This document shows, one piece after another, positions 8,672 to 18,129 of a stretch of 64,000 nt of DNA. Source of the stretch: Prevotella denticola. Lineage in GTDB: Bacteria; Bacteroidota; Bacteroidia; Bacteroidales; Bacteroidaceae. Within the stretch, counting starts at the first letter, position 1, and every line of letters starts with the position of its first letter. The stretch lies in NCBI RefSeq assembly GCF_900454835.1, contig NZ_UGTM01000001.1, positions 930,501 through 994,500 of the forward strand. Reading direction: 5' to 3'. The notes beneath the pieces were generated by a model. The model was not told the DNA's origin. It ran no database searches and saw nothing but the letters and a program-made list of their open reading frames with translations. A program made the position numbers and the translations under genes.

Positions 8672-9052
8672 ATGAATGATAAGATTGAACGATGGGACAG
8701 ATGGGACACCCGTCTTCCCAATCCCAAAGACCAGCAGCGAGCGATTGATTTGTTTCAGCGTTCAGGGGCGCAGACCAAGTCGGATTTCGTGCGTGGTCGT
8801 ATTCTTGGAGAGAGTTTCAAGGTGATAACGGTGGATAAATCCGCCGTGGAATATTACCGAAAACTCTCTGAACTGACGGCACAAATTCATAAGATTGGTG
8901 TGTTGTATAACCAGACCGTGCGTGCCATCAACAGCTATCACAGCGTAAAAACCGCACAGATTATGCTTGAAAAATTAGAAAATTTGTCGGCTCAAATTAT
9001 CACCTTACAGGAGCAGGCTGTCAGTCTGACCATAGACTACCGCAAGAAATGA
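8672..9052 (+). CDS. mobA: Mobilisation accessory protein MobA
   Basis: A 126-residue helical, charged protein with an N-terminal DNA-binding-like region (SGAQTKSDFVRGRILG) and a C-terminal helical region. This is the small relaxosome protein encoded before the relaxase in Bacteroides CTns; it binds oriT and recruits MobB. The stop codon overlaps the mobB start (ATGA). The last residues (AVSLTIDYRKK) are nearly identical to a fragment left in the nested element at 39879-39952, which marks a deleted mobA there. Confidence 0.85.
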   Translation: MNDKIERWDRWDTRLPNPKDQQRAIDLFQRSGAQTKSDFVRGRILGESFKVITVDKSAVEYYRKLSELTAQIHKIGVLYNQTVRAINSYHSVKTAQIMLEKLENLSAQIITLQEQAVSLTIDYRKK

Positions 9053-10329
9053 TTGCCAAGATTTCTGCAACGGAGAACCTTGGAGGGGCACTCGGCTATA
9101 ACTTCAAAAAGGTGGAGAAAGGGGAAGCAAGCATTCTCCTTGCCGCTGAGTTGTATCAGGACAAGGAGGGATATTATACGATGGAGGAGGTGTTTGCAGA
9201 TATGGAAGCATTGATACCCAAGAAATGCCGTACCAAGAAAACGGTGTTCCATTGCTCCCTCAATCCTCACCCGGACGAGATACTATCCGATGAAACACTC
9301 ACACAGATTGCCAAGGAGTATATGGAGGCACTGGGTTATGGCAACCAGCCTTATATCGTGTTCAAGCATAATGACATCGCCCGTGAGCATATCCACATCG
9401 TGTCGCTTCGAGTGGATAGCAAAGGACGAAAGATAAACGATAAGTTTGAGAAACGGCGAAGCAAGCAGATTACCGATGTCTTAGAGAGGAAATATAACCT
9501 TATTCCGAGTTCAAAGGTCAATGATAAGGAGGAAGCAGAAATGCCCAAGGTGGATATTGGTAAAGGAAACATCAGAGAGCAGGTGGCAATCGTTCTTCTC
9601 ATGGTGCTTAAGCATTACCGATTCTGTTCCTTGGGCGAACTGAATGCCGTTCTTTCCGCATACAGCCTTACCGTGGAAGAAGTGAAGACGGAGTTTCGGG
9701 GAAGAAAATACGATGGGCTTGTCTATGTCCCGACTGACGACAAGGGCTACAAAATAAGCACACCCATCCATGCCTCGGACATTGGTCGTGGTATGGGCTA
9801 TACTGCTGTACAGAACAGGATACAGAAATCAAAGCAAGCTATTAAGCCACTGATACTGGCAATAAGACACAGGATATTGGAAGTGATGTGTTCTTCTCCT
9901 CAAACAGAGAAGGCCCTACAACAAAGATTGGAAGAACAAGGCTTGCGTGCAGTAATCCGAAAGAACGAAAGCGGACGCATCTATGGCATCACATTCATTG
10001 ACGATAAAGTGGGCGTTGTACTCAATGGCTCACGATTGGGCAAAGGATATGCCGCCAATGTATTCAACACCTATTTCTCTAATCCAACGCATAACCCATT
10101 CTTGGACAAGACGCTGTATGGCAGTCCTTCTGTCTGTTTGGAACAATCGGCAACTGTCCAGCCTTTACAATCCAATGCAGAGGAGGGTGATAACCTTGTC
10201 GATGAACTCATAGAGGATATGGTGGGGGACTCTTTCGTATCTACGGGCAACGATGATTGGAAAGAAGCGGCTTGGCAGCGTAAACTTCGCAGGCAAAGCA
10301 AAGTCAACCTCAGACGGAGGAAAAGATAG
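9049..10329 (+). CDS. mobB: Relaxase MobB
   Basis: A 426-residue relaxase that would nick oriT and pilot the transferred strand. The N-terminal half carries the relaxase fold with the three-histidine metal motif (HNDIAREHIHIV, near residue 107-118). The C-terminal half is poorly conserved and basic at the end (RKLRRQSKVNLRRRKR). It overlaps mobA by four bases and precedes the coupling protein gene by about 85 bases. It is the only intact relaxase in the window and is therefore a candidate to mobilise the nested element too. Confidence 0.92.
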   Translation: MIAKISATENLGGALGYNFKKVEKGEASILLAAELYQDKEGYYTMEEVFADMEALIPKKCRTKKTVFHCSLNPHPDEILSDETLTQIAKEYMEALGYGNQPYIVFKHNDIAREHIHIVSLRVDSKGRKINDKFEKRRSKQITDVLERKYNLIPSSKVNDKEEAEMPKVDIGKGNIREQVAIVLLMVLKHYRFCSLGELNAVLSAYSLTVEEVKTEFRGRKYDGLVYVPTDDKGYKISTPIHASDIGRGMGYTAVQNRIQKSKQAIKPLILAIRHRILEVMCSSPQTEKALQQRLEEQGLRAVIRKNESGRIYGITFIDDKVGVVLNGSRLGKGYAANVFNTYFSNPTHNPFLDKTLYGSPSVCLEQSATVQPLQSNAEEGDNLVDELIEDMVGDSFVSTGNDDWKEAAWQRKLRRQSKVNLRRRKR

Positions 10330-10413
10330 GTAAGGTATTTCAAACTTTGTTTGAGCAACATTCAAATGCAATTCAAATAACGATAATACAACAAATATAA
10401 AAGCAATACGATT

Positions 10414-12420
10414 ATGGCACAAGAAGATGATTTAAGAGCATTGGGTAAAGTTATGGACTTTATGCGGGGCATATCGGTGATATTCCTCCTTATCAACTGT
10501 TATTGGTTCTGCTACGAGGCATTTCAGCAGTGGCACTTCACACTTGGTATCATCAATAAGATACTGATAAATTTCCAGCGAACGACGGGATTGTTTTCGT
10601 CTGTCCTCTGGACAAAACTCTTTTGCGTGGTTTTTCTTGCTCTCTCATGTTTGGGAACAAAGGGCGTGAAGGAAGAGAAAATCACGTGGCCGAAGATTTG
10701 GACGGTGCTTTTCTCTGGCTTTGTATTCTTCTTTCTCAACTGGTGGCTGTTGGTATTGCCCATCGGCAAGATCGGGGTAGCTTCCCTCTATATATTTACG
10801 CTGTCCGTTGGCTATATCTGTCTGCTGATGGGTGGCGTATGGATGAGCCGACTACTCAAAAACAACCTGATGGACGATGTTTTCAATACAGAGAACGAGA
10901 GTTTTATGCAGGAAACTCGGTTGATGGAGAATGAATACTCTGTCAATCTTCCTACACGCTTCTACTATAAGAAGAAGTGGAACAATGGTTGGATTAACGT
11001 AGTCAATCCGTTCCGTGCCTCAATGGTGCTCGGTACACCGGGTTCTGGTAAGTCCTACGCTATCGTGAACAACTACATCAAGCAGCAGATAGAGAAAGGC
11101 TTTGCCATGTACATCTACGACTACAAGTTCCCAGACCTTTCCGAGATTGCCTATAATCACCTGCTCCAGCATTTGGATGCTTACAAGGTAAAACCACAGT
11201 TCTATGTGATAAACTTTGACGACCCACGCAGAAGCCACCGTTGCAATCCCATCAATCCAGCCTTTATGACGGATATATCGGATGCCTATGAGAGTGCCTA
11301 TACGATTATGCTCAATCTCAACCGCTCGTGGATTCAGAAGCAGGGAGACTTCTTCGTGGAGTCACCGATTATCTTGCTGGCTGCCATCATCTGGTTTCTG
11401 AAAATCTATGAGGACGGGAAGTATTGCACCTTTCCCCATGCCATCGAATTTCTCAACCGTCCCTACGCACAGATATTCCCGATACTCACTTCCTACGATG
11501 AACTTGCCAACTACCTTTCTCCTTTTATGGACGCATGGGAGGGTGGAGCGCAGGACCAGTTGCAGGGACAGATCGCCAGTGCCAAGATACCTCTATCACG
11601 CATGATTTCGCCGGCTCTTTATTGGGTGATGACGGGTGATGATTTCTCACTTGACATCAACAATCCTGATGAGCCGAAAGTCCTTGTTGTGGGCAACAAC
11701 CCTGATCGACAGAATATCTATTCGGCTGCACTCGGACTTTACAACAGCCGTATCGTGAAGCTCATCAACAAGAAGAAACAACTCAAATCCTCGGTTATTA
11801 TAGACGAGCTGCCTACCATTTATTTTCGTGGACTTGATAATTTGATTGCCACAGCCCGAAGTAATAAAGTAGCAGTGTGTCTGGGCTTTCAGGACTTTTC
11901 GCAGTTAACCCGTGACTATGGAGACAAAGAAAGCAAGGTGATTCAAAATACGGTGGGAAATGTTTTTTCCGGGCAGGTAGTCGGTGAGACGGCTAAGACG
12001 CTTTCCGAACGGTTTGGTAAGGTACTTCAGCAACGACAGTCCATGACCATCAATCGAAACGACAAATCCACCTCTATCTCCACACAGATGGACAGCCTTA
12101 TCCCTGCAAGCAAAATCAGTAATCTCACACAGGGTATGTTTGTGGGTGCGGTGTCCGACAACTTTGACGAGCGTATCGAGCAGAAGATTTTCCATGCTGA
12201 GATTGTGGTGGATAGTGCCAAGGTATCTGCAGAAACAAAGACCTACGAATCAATTCCCACGATTGCAGACTTTACAAACGAAGATGGATCCGATAATCTC
12301 AAAGAGACCATCGAAGTCAACTATCGCAAGGTGAAGCAAGAGATACTATCGCTTGTGGAAACAGAGATTCAAAGGATAAAGAATACCCCTGTCTTATCCC
12401 ATCTCTTTCCAGACAAGTAG
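10414..12420 (+). CDS. mobC: Type IV coupling protein MobC (VirD4/TraG family)
   Basis: A 668-residue coupling ATPase. Four hydrophobic segments in the first 150 residues anchor it in the inner membrane. A Walker A motif (LGTPGSGKSYA) lies near residue 207 and a Walker B-like SSVIIDELPT in the second half. It links the relaxosome (MobA, MobB, oriT) to the TraG-type secretion channel. It is the third gene of the mob operon and is intact. Called MobC in Bacteroides CTn nomenclature. Confidence 0.93.
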   Translation: MAQEDDLRALGKVMDFMRGISVIFLLINCYWFCYEAFQQWHFTLGIINKILINFQRTTGLFSSVLWTKLFCVVFLALSCLGTKGVKEEKITWPKIWTVLFSGFVFFFLNWWLLVLPIGKIGVASLYIFTLSVGYICLLMGGVWMSRLLKNNLMDDVFNTENESFMQETRLMENEYSVNLPTRFYYKKKWNNGWINVVNPFRASMVLGTPGSGKSYAIVNNYIKQQIEKGFAMYIYDYKFPDLSEIAYNHLLQHLDAYKVKPQFYVINFDDPRRSHRCNPINPAFMTDISDAYESAYTIMLNLNRSWIQKQGDFFVESPIILLAAIIWFLKIYEDGKYCTFPHAIEFLNRPYAQIFPILTSYDELANYLSPFMDAWEGGAQDQLQGQIASAKIPLSRMISPALYWVMTGDDFSLDINNPDEPKVLVVGNNPDRQNIYSAALGLYNSRIVKLINKKKQLKSSVIIDELPTIYFRGLDNLIATARSNKVAVCLGFQDFSQLTRDYGDKESKVIQNTVGNVFSGQVVGETAKTLSERFGKVLQQRQSMTINRNDKSTSISTQMDSLIPASKISNLTQGMFVGAVSDNFDERIEQKIFHAEIVVDSAKVSAETKTYESIPTIADFTNEDGSDNLKETIEVNYRKVKQEILSLVETEIQRIKNTPVLSHLFPDK

Positions 12421-12770
12421 CGCAAGCACAGATATAGCGTTGTGGATGTGGTGTGGTAATTAAAGAACAGAGTTATACTCACAAGTAAATTCTTATGATA
12501 GTTGTCAGTACTAACAAACTATGGCTGTAACAAATCGTTTTTCAATTTAGTCGTTTTAGGTGAGTGAGAAGTGTAAGATTGTACAGCTCGATATGGTTGG
12601 TGGAATGAAAAACGGGTATGGTGTATTTCCTAACTGATAAGATAGCCATAGTTTTTCAATTTATCGGTATAAATAAATTTGGCTTTGAAGAGGAAAGAGC
12701 TTTTAAGTATTACCAACAAAGTACGATTGGTACTCTGCCTACATTGAAGGCAACTACATGATTTATTTCT
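12421..12770. other. Intergenic spacer with no gene seen
   Basis: AT-rich non-coding DNA between mobC and the IS1-type remnant. A short motif, AGCCATAG followed by TTTTTCAATTTA, appears near 12645 and in related form near 12514-12550, possibly part of decayed insertion-sequence ends. No promoter or open frame could be supported. Confidence 0.5.
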
Positions 12771-13055
12771 CTATCTTACAGCGATAGGCGGTTGTTTGAT
12801 TTTACTTGCTATCTGTAAAATCCTTTTAAGCAAAGTGGTAACTGAAATTTCCAATACTCGTGCCATACTACAAATACCCAGCTCTTCTTTGGTCAGTTGA
12901 ATGATTTCAGAATCAGTGTCAGGAAAATAGGCTTTGTCGGTGTAGCCGGTAATAACACGTTTCTGGCAATGTTTGCATTAGTAGCATTGTTTGCCATTGC
13001 GTTTCTTCTCATTTTTGATCATTTCCATTGAACAGCAATGTGGACATACTAACAT
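12771..13055 (-). pseudogene. IS1-family InsA-like transposase remnant
   Basis: Reading the minus strand from ATG 13055 to TAG 12771 gives 95 codons in one frame, interrupted by one internal stop. The conceptual protein has a zinc-ribbon pattern (CPHC ... C-x2-C) and then a helix-turn-helix-like part (LGICSMARVLEISVTTLLKRI). This is the layout of the InsA component of IS1-family elements. The catalytic InsB half and clear terminal repeats were not found, so the element is dead. It lies at the boundary between the mob genes and cargo A. Confidence 0.6.
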
Positions 13056-13099
13056 GGATATTGCCCTCTTTCATCGCTTTATTACAATTAAAAAGGAAG

Positions 13100-13579
13100 T
13101 TACTGGACATTTATAATTCGCCCTATAATCCTTTGAAGTATACTTTCATTGCTTATTAATATAGATGCTGCACCAGTCATTCTGCTGATAATTTTATACT
13201 TGCAATCCGTTATCCTTACCTGCGCCATAAACACGCTGCCTTCTGCCGTTTGCCAAGGTGTATGTGATGTGGATGTTATGATACCATGGGCTGCTCCGTA
13301 TGTTTCTGCATCGTAACCCTCAATTTCGATGCTTACCGTCATTCCTCTCGTTATCGTATTCACGTATTTATAGGGAATGTCTATTGTGCCTTGACGGGCA
13401 TTTGTCATCTGTACCTTTGCACTGATGGTTTCGGGATAAGGTATAAAGTATGCACCTGCCAGTAGTCCCAATACCACAATGGTGATGATCGTGATGCCAT
13501 AACGGACAATCCTTGATGGTATCTCTCCAATGATATGCCTTACCTTTTCGCTACGGAGTTCTATCTTGTCGTCTGCCAT
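13100..13579 (-). CDS. Short HlyD-like membrane protein of peptide export system A
   Basis: 159 residues: a short cytoplasmic N-terminus (ELRSEKVRHIIGEIPSRIVRYG), one membrane helix near residues 33-53, then a small beta-rich domain. HlyD-type adaptors working with peptidase ABC exporters are usually about 400 residues with lipoyl and coiled-coil parts; here only the membrane anchor and a membrane-distal barrel-like part remain. The gene follows the ABC exporter by 19 bases. Its N-terminus is shared with the protein at 39377-39862 (RSEKVR-x-I-x-G-x-IPS). Both copies have this short form, so it is probably a genuine mini-adaptor rather than a truncation. Confidence 0.65.
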   Translation of the reverse strand: MADDKIELRSEKVRHIIGEIPSRIVRYGITIITIVVLGLLAGAYFIPYPETISAKVQMTNARQGTIDIPYKYVNTITRGMTVSIEIEGYDAETYGAAHGIITSTSHTPWQTAEGSVFMAQVRITDCKYKIISRMTGAASILISNESILQRIIGRIINVQ

Positions 13580-13598
13580 AATCTTCCTTTTTCTGCTG

Positions 13599-15815
13599 TT
13601 AGTTGCCCAATTCCAATTGATTCTTCACAAGGTTATAATATGCGCCTCTCTTTGCTGTGAGTACTTCGTGGTTGCCGATTTCTACCACCTTGCCTTTATC
13701 CAATACCACTATTTGGTCGGCATTCTTCACCGTACTTAGGCGGTGTGCCACGATAACTACTGTCTTGCCTTTGTAGAACTCGTCCAAATGTTCCACTATC
13801 ATGCGCTCATTATTGGCATCGAGCGAGTTGGTGGCTTCGTCAAGGAAAATATAGTCGGGGTTCTTATAGACGGCTCTCGCTATCAATATACGTTGTTTCT
13901 GCCCTTGGCTCAATCCCACACCATCGCGACCAATCTTTGTGTTGTATTTTAAGGGCAGCCCCATCACATAATCGTGAATACAGGCTATCTCGGCAGCTTT
14001 CTGTAACCGCTGCTTGTCTATCTCGCCATCATCGACGGCAATGTTACGTGCTATCGACTCCGAAAAGATTACTCCGTCCTGCATCACCACCCCACACTGC
14101 CTGCGCCACCACTTCTTGTTGAGTGTGTTTATATCCGTTCCTCCAATGGTGATTTGTCCGCCCAATACGGGATAATAGCCTAACATCAGTTTGATAAGAG
14201 TAGTTTTACCGCTGCCCGATGCGCCCACAATGGCTGTTACCTTGCCTTTGGGGATTGTAAGGCTCACATCATCAATGATAGTTTTCAGTGCATGAGGGTC
14301 ATACTTGAAGTTTACGTTTTCAAGGTCTATGCCTTGATTTTCTTCTTTCAGTGCCATTTCCAATCCTTGCTTTCCGTTCTCATCGTCCATGCGGTGTATC
14401 TCATTGATACGCTCAAGGCTTATTTTTACATCCTGCACCGAATAGAAGAAATTCATCAGTTGTTCTACGGGAGAGTTGAGTTGTCCGATGATGTATTGTA
14501 CGGCGAGCATCATACCCAGTGTAAGCTGTCCGTGAATCACGGCTGTTGCTGCCACCACCGTGATGACGATGTTCTTCAGCTCGTTGATGCAGATGCTGCC
14601 CGCCTCCTGTGTCTGCTGGAGCTTCAGCGATTTCATCTGCACCCTGAAGAGGTCGGCCTGCACGTCCTCCCATTCCCAGCGACGTCGTTGCTCACAGTCC
14701 TGTAGCTTTATTTCCTGCATGGAAGTGATGAATTCATAGGTCTTGTTATTATTGATAGCCTGTTGTTCGAATAATTCATAGTCCAACACCTTTCTTCGTC
14801 TCAGGAAGAGCATCAACCATCCACCATATAAAAGGCTCCCCAAAAGGAAAATAAGGAATATTTGCCAATTATATGATAGCAATACAATACTGAATACGAC
14901 GAATGTAAATATGGAAAAGGTGACATTCAGTGTCTGCTGTGTAAGGAAACTGTTAACGCGACTGTGGTCGTTCATTCTTTGCATGAGATCACCCATCATC
15001 TTTGTGTCGAAAAATGACATAGGTAACTTAAGCAATTTGATGAAGAAGTCGCTCACCAGCGAAATGTTTATCCGAATAGAGATCTGTAACAGCAACCAAC
15101 GGCGAATAAAGTCAATAGCTGTACGGCTGAAGGTGAGCGTTAGTTGTCCCAGGAGTATCAACCAAATAAAACCAATGTCTTGGTTCTTGATGCCTACATC
15201 CACGATCGATTGGGTAAGGAAAGGTAGAATGAGCTGTAGTAGACTACCTACGAGTAGACCTAGGACAATCTGCCCGAAGTAACGGCGGTACTTTTTAATA
15301 TAACCAAAGAGAAACTTGAAAGAGCGTTGCCCATTCTGATTATCTTTTTGAAACGGATTGGCATAGAATTTTGAAGTGGGTTCTAAAAACATTGCAATAC
15401 CTTTTTCTTCGCTACCAGAACAGGTACTTATCCAATGCTTCTTGAATTCTTCTATATTGTATTCTACAAGTCCCTTACTTGGGTCAGCTATGTAGAAAGT
15501 TTTTCCTTTCTTAACTTTGTAGAGTACAACAAAGTGGTTTTGATTCCAGTGGAGGATGCAGGGAGAGGATATGTCTTTTATCTCCTCAACATTTATCTTA
15601 CCGCATTCACAATCAAACCCCAACGCATATGCTGTGTTCCTGATGCTTAGCATGGATACGCCTTCTATTGTTGGACGGCACATCTTAGACAGGTAATTTG
15701 CAGAATATTTTTTTTTATAATACTTGCATATCATTTCTAAGCATGCTACTCCACACTGCATAGTATCATGTTGCAATTGATTTGGAAATTTATAACTTTT
15801 ATTTAACAATGCCAT
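13599..15815 (-). CDS. C39-peptidase-containing ABC exporter A
   Basis: 738 residues from ATG 15815; in-frame ATG 15821 is also possible. An N-terminal C39 cysteine peptidase domain (catalytic Cys near residue 21 in QCGVAC, His in HWNQNHF, Asp in ADPSKG) is followed by a six-helix transporter domain. The ATPase follows with Walker A GASGSGKTT, signature LSQGQKQR and Walker B IFLDEATNSLD. Such exporters cut precursors after a double glycine and export the core. The precursor at 19482-19652 has the matching GG. Its 5' end overlaps the upstream outer-membrane gene. It is clearly homologous along its whole length to the exporter at 37159, ending in the same residues (LVKNQLELGN). Confidence 0.93.
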   Translation of the reverse strand: MALLNKSYKFPNQLQHDTMQCGVACLEMICKYYKKKYSANYLSKMCRPTIEGVSMLSIRNTAYALGFDCECGKINVEEIKDISSPCILHWNQNHFVVLYKVKKGKTFYIADPSKGLVEYNIEEFKKHWISTCSGSEEKGIAMFLEPTSKFYANPFQKDNQNGQRSFKFLFGYIKKYRRYFGQIVLGLLVGSLLQLILPFLTQSIVDVGIKNQDIGFIWLILLGQLTLTFSRTAIDFIRRWLLLQISIRINISLVSDFFIKLLKLPMSFFDTKMMGDLMQRMNDHSRVNSFLTQQTLNVTFSIFTFVVFSIVLLSYNWQIFLIFLLGSLLYGGWLMLFLRRRKVLDYELFEQQAINNNKTYEFITSMQEIKLQDCEQRRRWEWEDVQADLFRVQMKSLKLQQTQEAGSICINELKNIVITVVAATAVIHGQLTLGMMLAVQYIIGQLNSPVEQLMNFFYSVQDVKISLERINEIHRMDDENGKQGLEMALKEENQGIDLENVNFKYDPHALKTIIDDVSLTIPKGKVTAIVGASGSGKTTLIKLMLGYYPVLGGQITIGGTDINTLNKKWWRRQCGVVMQDGVIFSESIARNIAVDDGEIDKQRLQKAAEIACIHDYVMGLPLKYNTKIGRDGVGLSQGQKQRILIARAVYKNPDYIFLDEATNSLDANNERMIVEHLDEFYKGKTVVIVAHRLSTVKNADQIVVLDKGKVVEIGNHEVLTAKRGAYYNLVKNQLELGN

Positions 15816-18081
15816 CCTCATCGTCAATATTGTGAATCTTTTGCCTCAATGTTTGAGCTTTATGTCCTTTATTGAGGCTAAGCGAAACTTGTATATACAC
15901 CATATTGGCTTTATCGGCATTCCACGATATGATGCTTTTGGTAAATTTGCTATTAGCATAATTCCTTTCGGAAAGCTTAATCTTACTTCTAAATGGATCC
16001 CATATCCCTGCGGTAAACATCCATTGTTTAAGGTGATAAGATGTAGAGAAATAGACAGCATCTTCTTGTGCTAAGTAAAGATTACCTCTAAATTCCTTAC
16101 GGTTATTAATAATACCAAAATTCATACTCCAGTTCTTTGTTAAGTTCAAGTTACCCTCTACGTAGTAGTTCCATATTTTCTTCGAGTAGTCGAGATTGTC
16201 TTTCTGAAATAAAGTTTTTGAAAAAGCGCAGGATCCCGATAATGTTAATCGATCTTTAATAACTTCATAATTGAGAAAGGTACTTAGGGTATGAACTCGA
16301 CTTTTATTATATTTATCCGTAACATAATAAATAGCACAATCATCAATATAGCTGTTCGGGGCAAAAGGATGGCGGCTGAACCTATACGAATAAGCTAGCT
16401 GAAAATATAATCTGCTGATATTGTAGGTGACATCAAGTCTATTATTATATTCTATGTAAGGACGTAAGTCAGGATTGCCCTTTTCTATCTCTATGGAATT
16501 CAACTTTCTTGTGATATTTGCCATATCTGTCAACTCTGGTATATGGGGAATAAGTTCTGTATTTAAAGAGAAAGTCAAATTATTGATTGGAGCATATGAA
16601 AATTTAATCATGGGGCGCATGAATCTTTTCGTATAGGAGATACTGTCCTTGTTATAGCTAACAATATTCCCTCCAAGTCCAATCTGATAACTTAGTTTCT
16701 TATAGCGACCAAGCAATTGTACATAACTAAACATGTCATAGCTGTCAGAATGGTCTTTCTTCATTATATCTTGGCTATAGTTGTTATTTGTTTTGGCATA
16801 ATTTATCCTTACTCCTATAGAAAGATTATTCATGTCATTTATCTTATGTTCGTACAAGAGTTCCGGAATAAACGATAGACGCTTACCACGCACACCATAC
16901 TGATAGTTAAATGAAATCATGGAAGACTGGTCCGTCTCCATAAAATTATATCTATAATTACTGGTTCTGCATGTTGTTAACAAGTCAAATATCAGATTAT
17001 CCTTTTTCGAAATCTTTTGGAATGCATATATGTCAAATGAATATAAATTTGATTTGTACGTGGGTGTCAAAGCGGTGTTACTTATGAAGTTATTGAATGT
17101 GTACACTTTCTGTAAGGTTTCATCTTTGTTATTATTGTAGAATTCTGTGTTGAAATTAACGTTCAAAAGAAGTGATTTAGCAACATGACTATACACACCT
17201 TTAAGACTATGTTGCCGATAACTATAAACCGAGTTGTCGCCTTCTTTTATCTGTAAGAGCGAAAGCGGATCGGATACAAGCCTTGTGTCAATTCTGTTCT
17301 TGGTATAATGCCTGAGCTTATTGCTATAAATAAACGTGATTTGATCCTTTACGTTATTAAGTTTCAGAAAGATGTTATTTTCACTTGATAAAGTCGTGAC
17401 AGCATCCATTGTTTTGAATCCGAATCCATAACCTTTTACCCCTTCCTTAGTCTTGACATTAAGGATTCCACCAAAATTTTGAGTAGCATATCTAACGCCA
17501 GGATTATCTATAAACTCTATCGACTTTATTTGGTTGGGTAAAATTGCAAGATATTCATCAGCAGTAGCTGGCATACCATTTATTTGATAGGCGACGCTTT
17601 TTCCATCAAACATTGTAATTCCCATTGACTCTTTGGAAATAATAGCATTAGGCAAATGGAGCTTATTAAGTACCCCCCATACATTGTTAGTACTTTCCCT
17701 AAGCTCTTTATTTGGATATATTATTAATCTATCCACCATTTTCTTATATCTTGAAGCTTTGATAACAACTTCTTTAAGCACTTGTGTCTCCTCTTCTAAC
17801 ATGATATTTACAGAGTCCTGTCCATCATATAGCCATGTTTTAGTTTTATAACCGATAGAAGAAAATGTTAATGTATTCCCTTTGGTAAGGTTGTTAATGG
17901 TGAACTCTCCATTTTCATCTGTTGTCGTCCCCCCCAAAGGTCTATTGTTATTCTGTACATATATTAAAATATTTACGAAAGGTATTGTTGCTTGTTTTGC
18001 ATTTATTACTCTACCCTTAAGTCCTTCACCAAAAGATGTAAATGATATAGTCCCAAAAAGAATTAGCAGAAGATACCTCAT
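15799..18081 (-). CDS. Outer-membrane beta-barrel protein A with regulatory-like N-terminal domain
   Basis: 760 residues. A signal peptide (MRYLLLILFGTISFTSFG) precedes a carboxypeptidase-regulatory-like beta sandwich (GRVINAKQATIPFVNI...). A plug-like region follows (about 110-210), then a long barrel rich in alternating aromatic strands. This is the outer membrane beta-barrel family related to TonB-dependent receptors. It sits between the radical SAM gene and the exporter and overlaps the latter, so it belongs to the same operon. It may be the outer-membrane exit, or a receptor for the mature peptide; sequence does not decide. No TolC-like gene is present. Homologue: 34828-37137. Confidence 0.8.
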   Translation of the reverse strand: MRYLLLILFGTISFTSFGEGLKGRVINAKQATIPFVNILIYVQNNNRPLGGTTTDENGEFTINNLTKGNTLTFSSIGYKTKTWLYDGQDSVNIMLEEETQVLKEVVIKASRYKKMVDRLIIYPNKELRESTNNVWGVLNKLHLPNAIISKESMGITMFDGKSVAYQINGMPATADEYLAILPNQIKSIEFIDNPGVRYATQNFGGILNVKTKEGVKGYGFGFKTMDAVTTLSSENNIFLKLNNVKDQITFIYSNKLRHYTKNRIDTRLVSDPLSLLQIKEGDNSVYSYRQHSLKGVYSHVAKSLLLNVNFNTEFYNNNKDETLQKVYTFNNFISNTALTPTYKSNLYSFDIYAFQKISKKDNLIFDLLTTCRTSNYRYNFMETDQSSMISFNYQYGVRGKRLSFIPELLYEHKINDMNNLSIGVRINYAKTNNNYSQDIMKKDHSDSYDMFSYVQLLGRYKKLSYQIGLGGNIVSYNKDSISYTKRFMRPMIKFSYAPINNLTFSLNTELIPHIPELTDMANITRKLNSIEIEKGNPDLRPYIEYNNRLDVTYNISRLYFQLAYSYRFSRHPFAPNSYIDDCAIYYVTDKYNKSRVHTLSTFLNYEVIKDRLTLSGSCAFSKTLFQKDNLDYSKKIWNYYVEGNLNLTKNWSMNFGIINNRKEFRGNLYLAQEDAVYFSTSYHLKQWMFTAGIWDPFRSKIKLSERNYANSKFTKSIISWNADKANMVYIQVSLSLNKGHKAQTLRQKIHNIDDEDGIVK

Positions 18082-18129
18082 ATATATATATGCATTAAAT
18101 TATTGATAAAAAGCTAAAGACACCTAATC

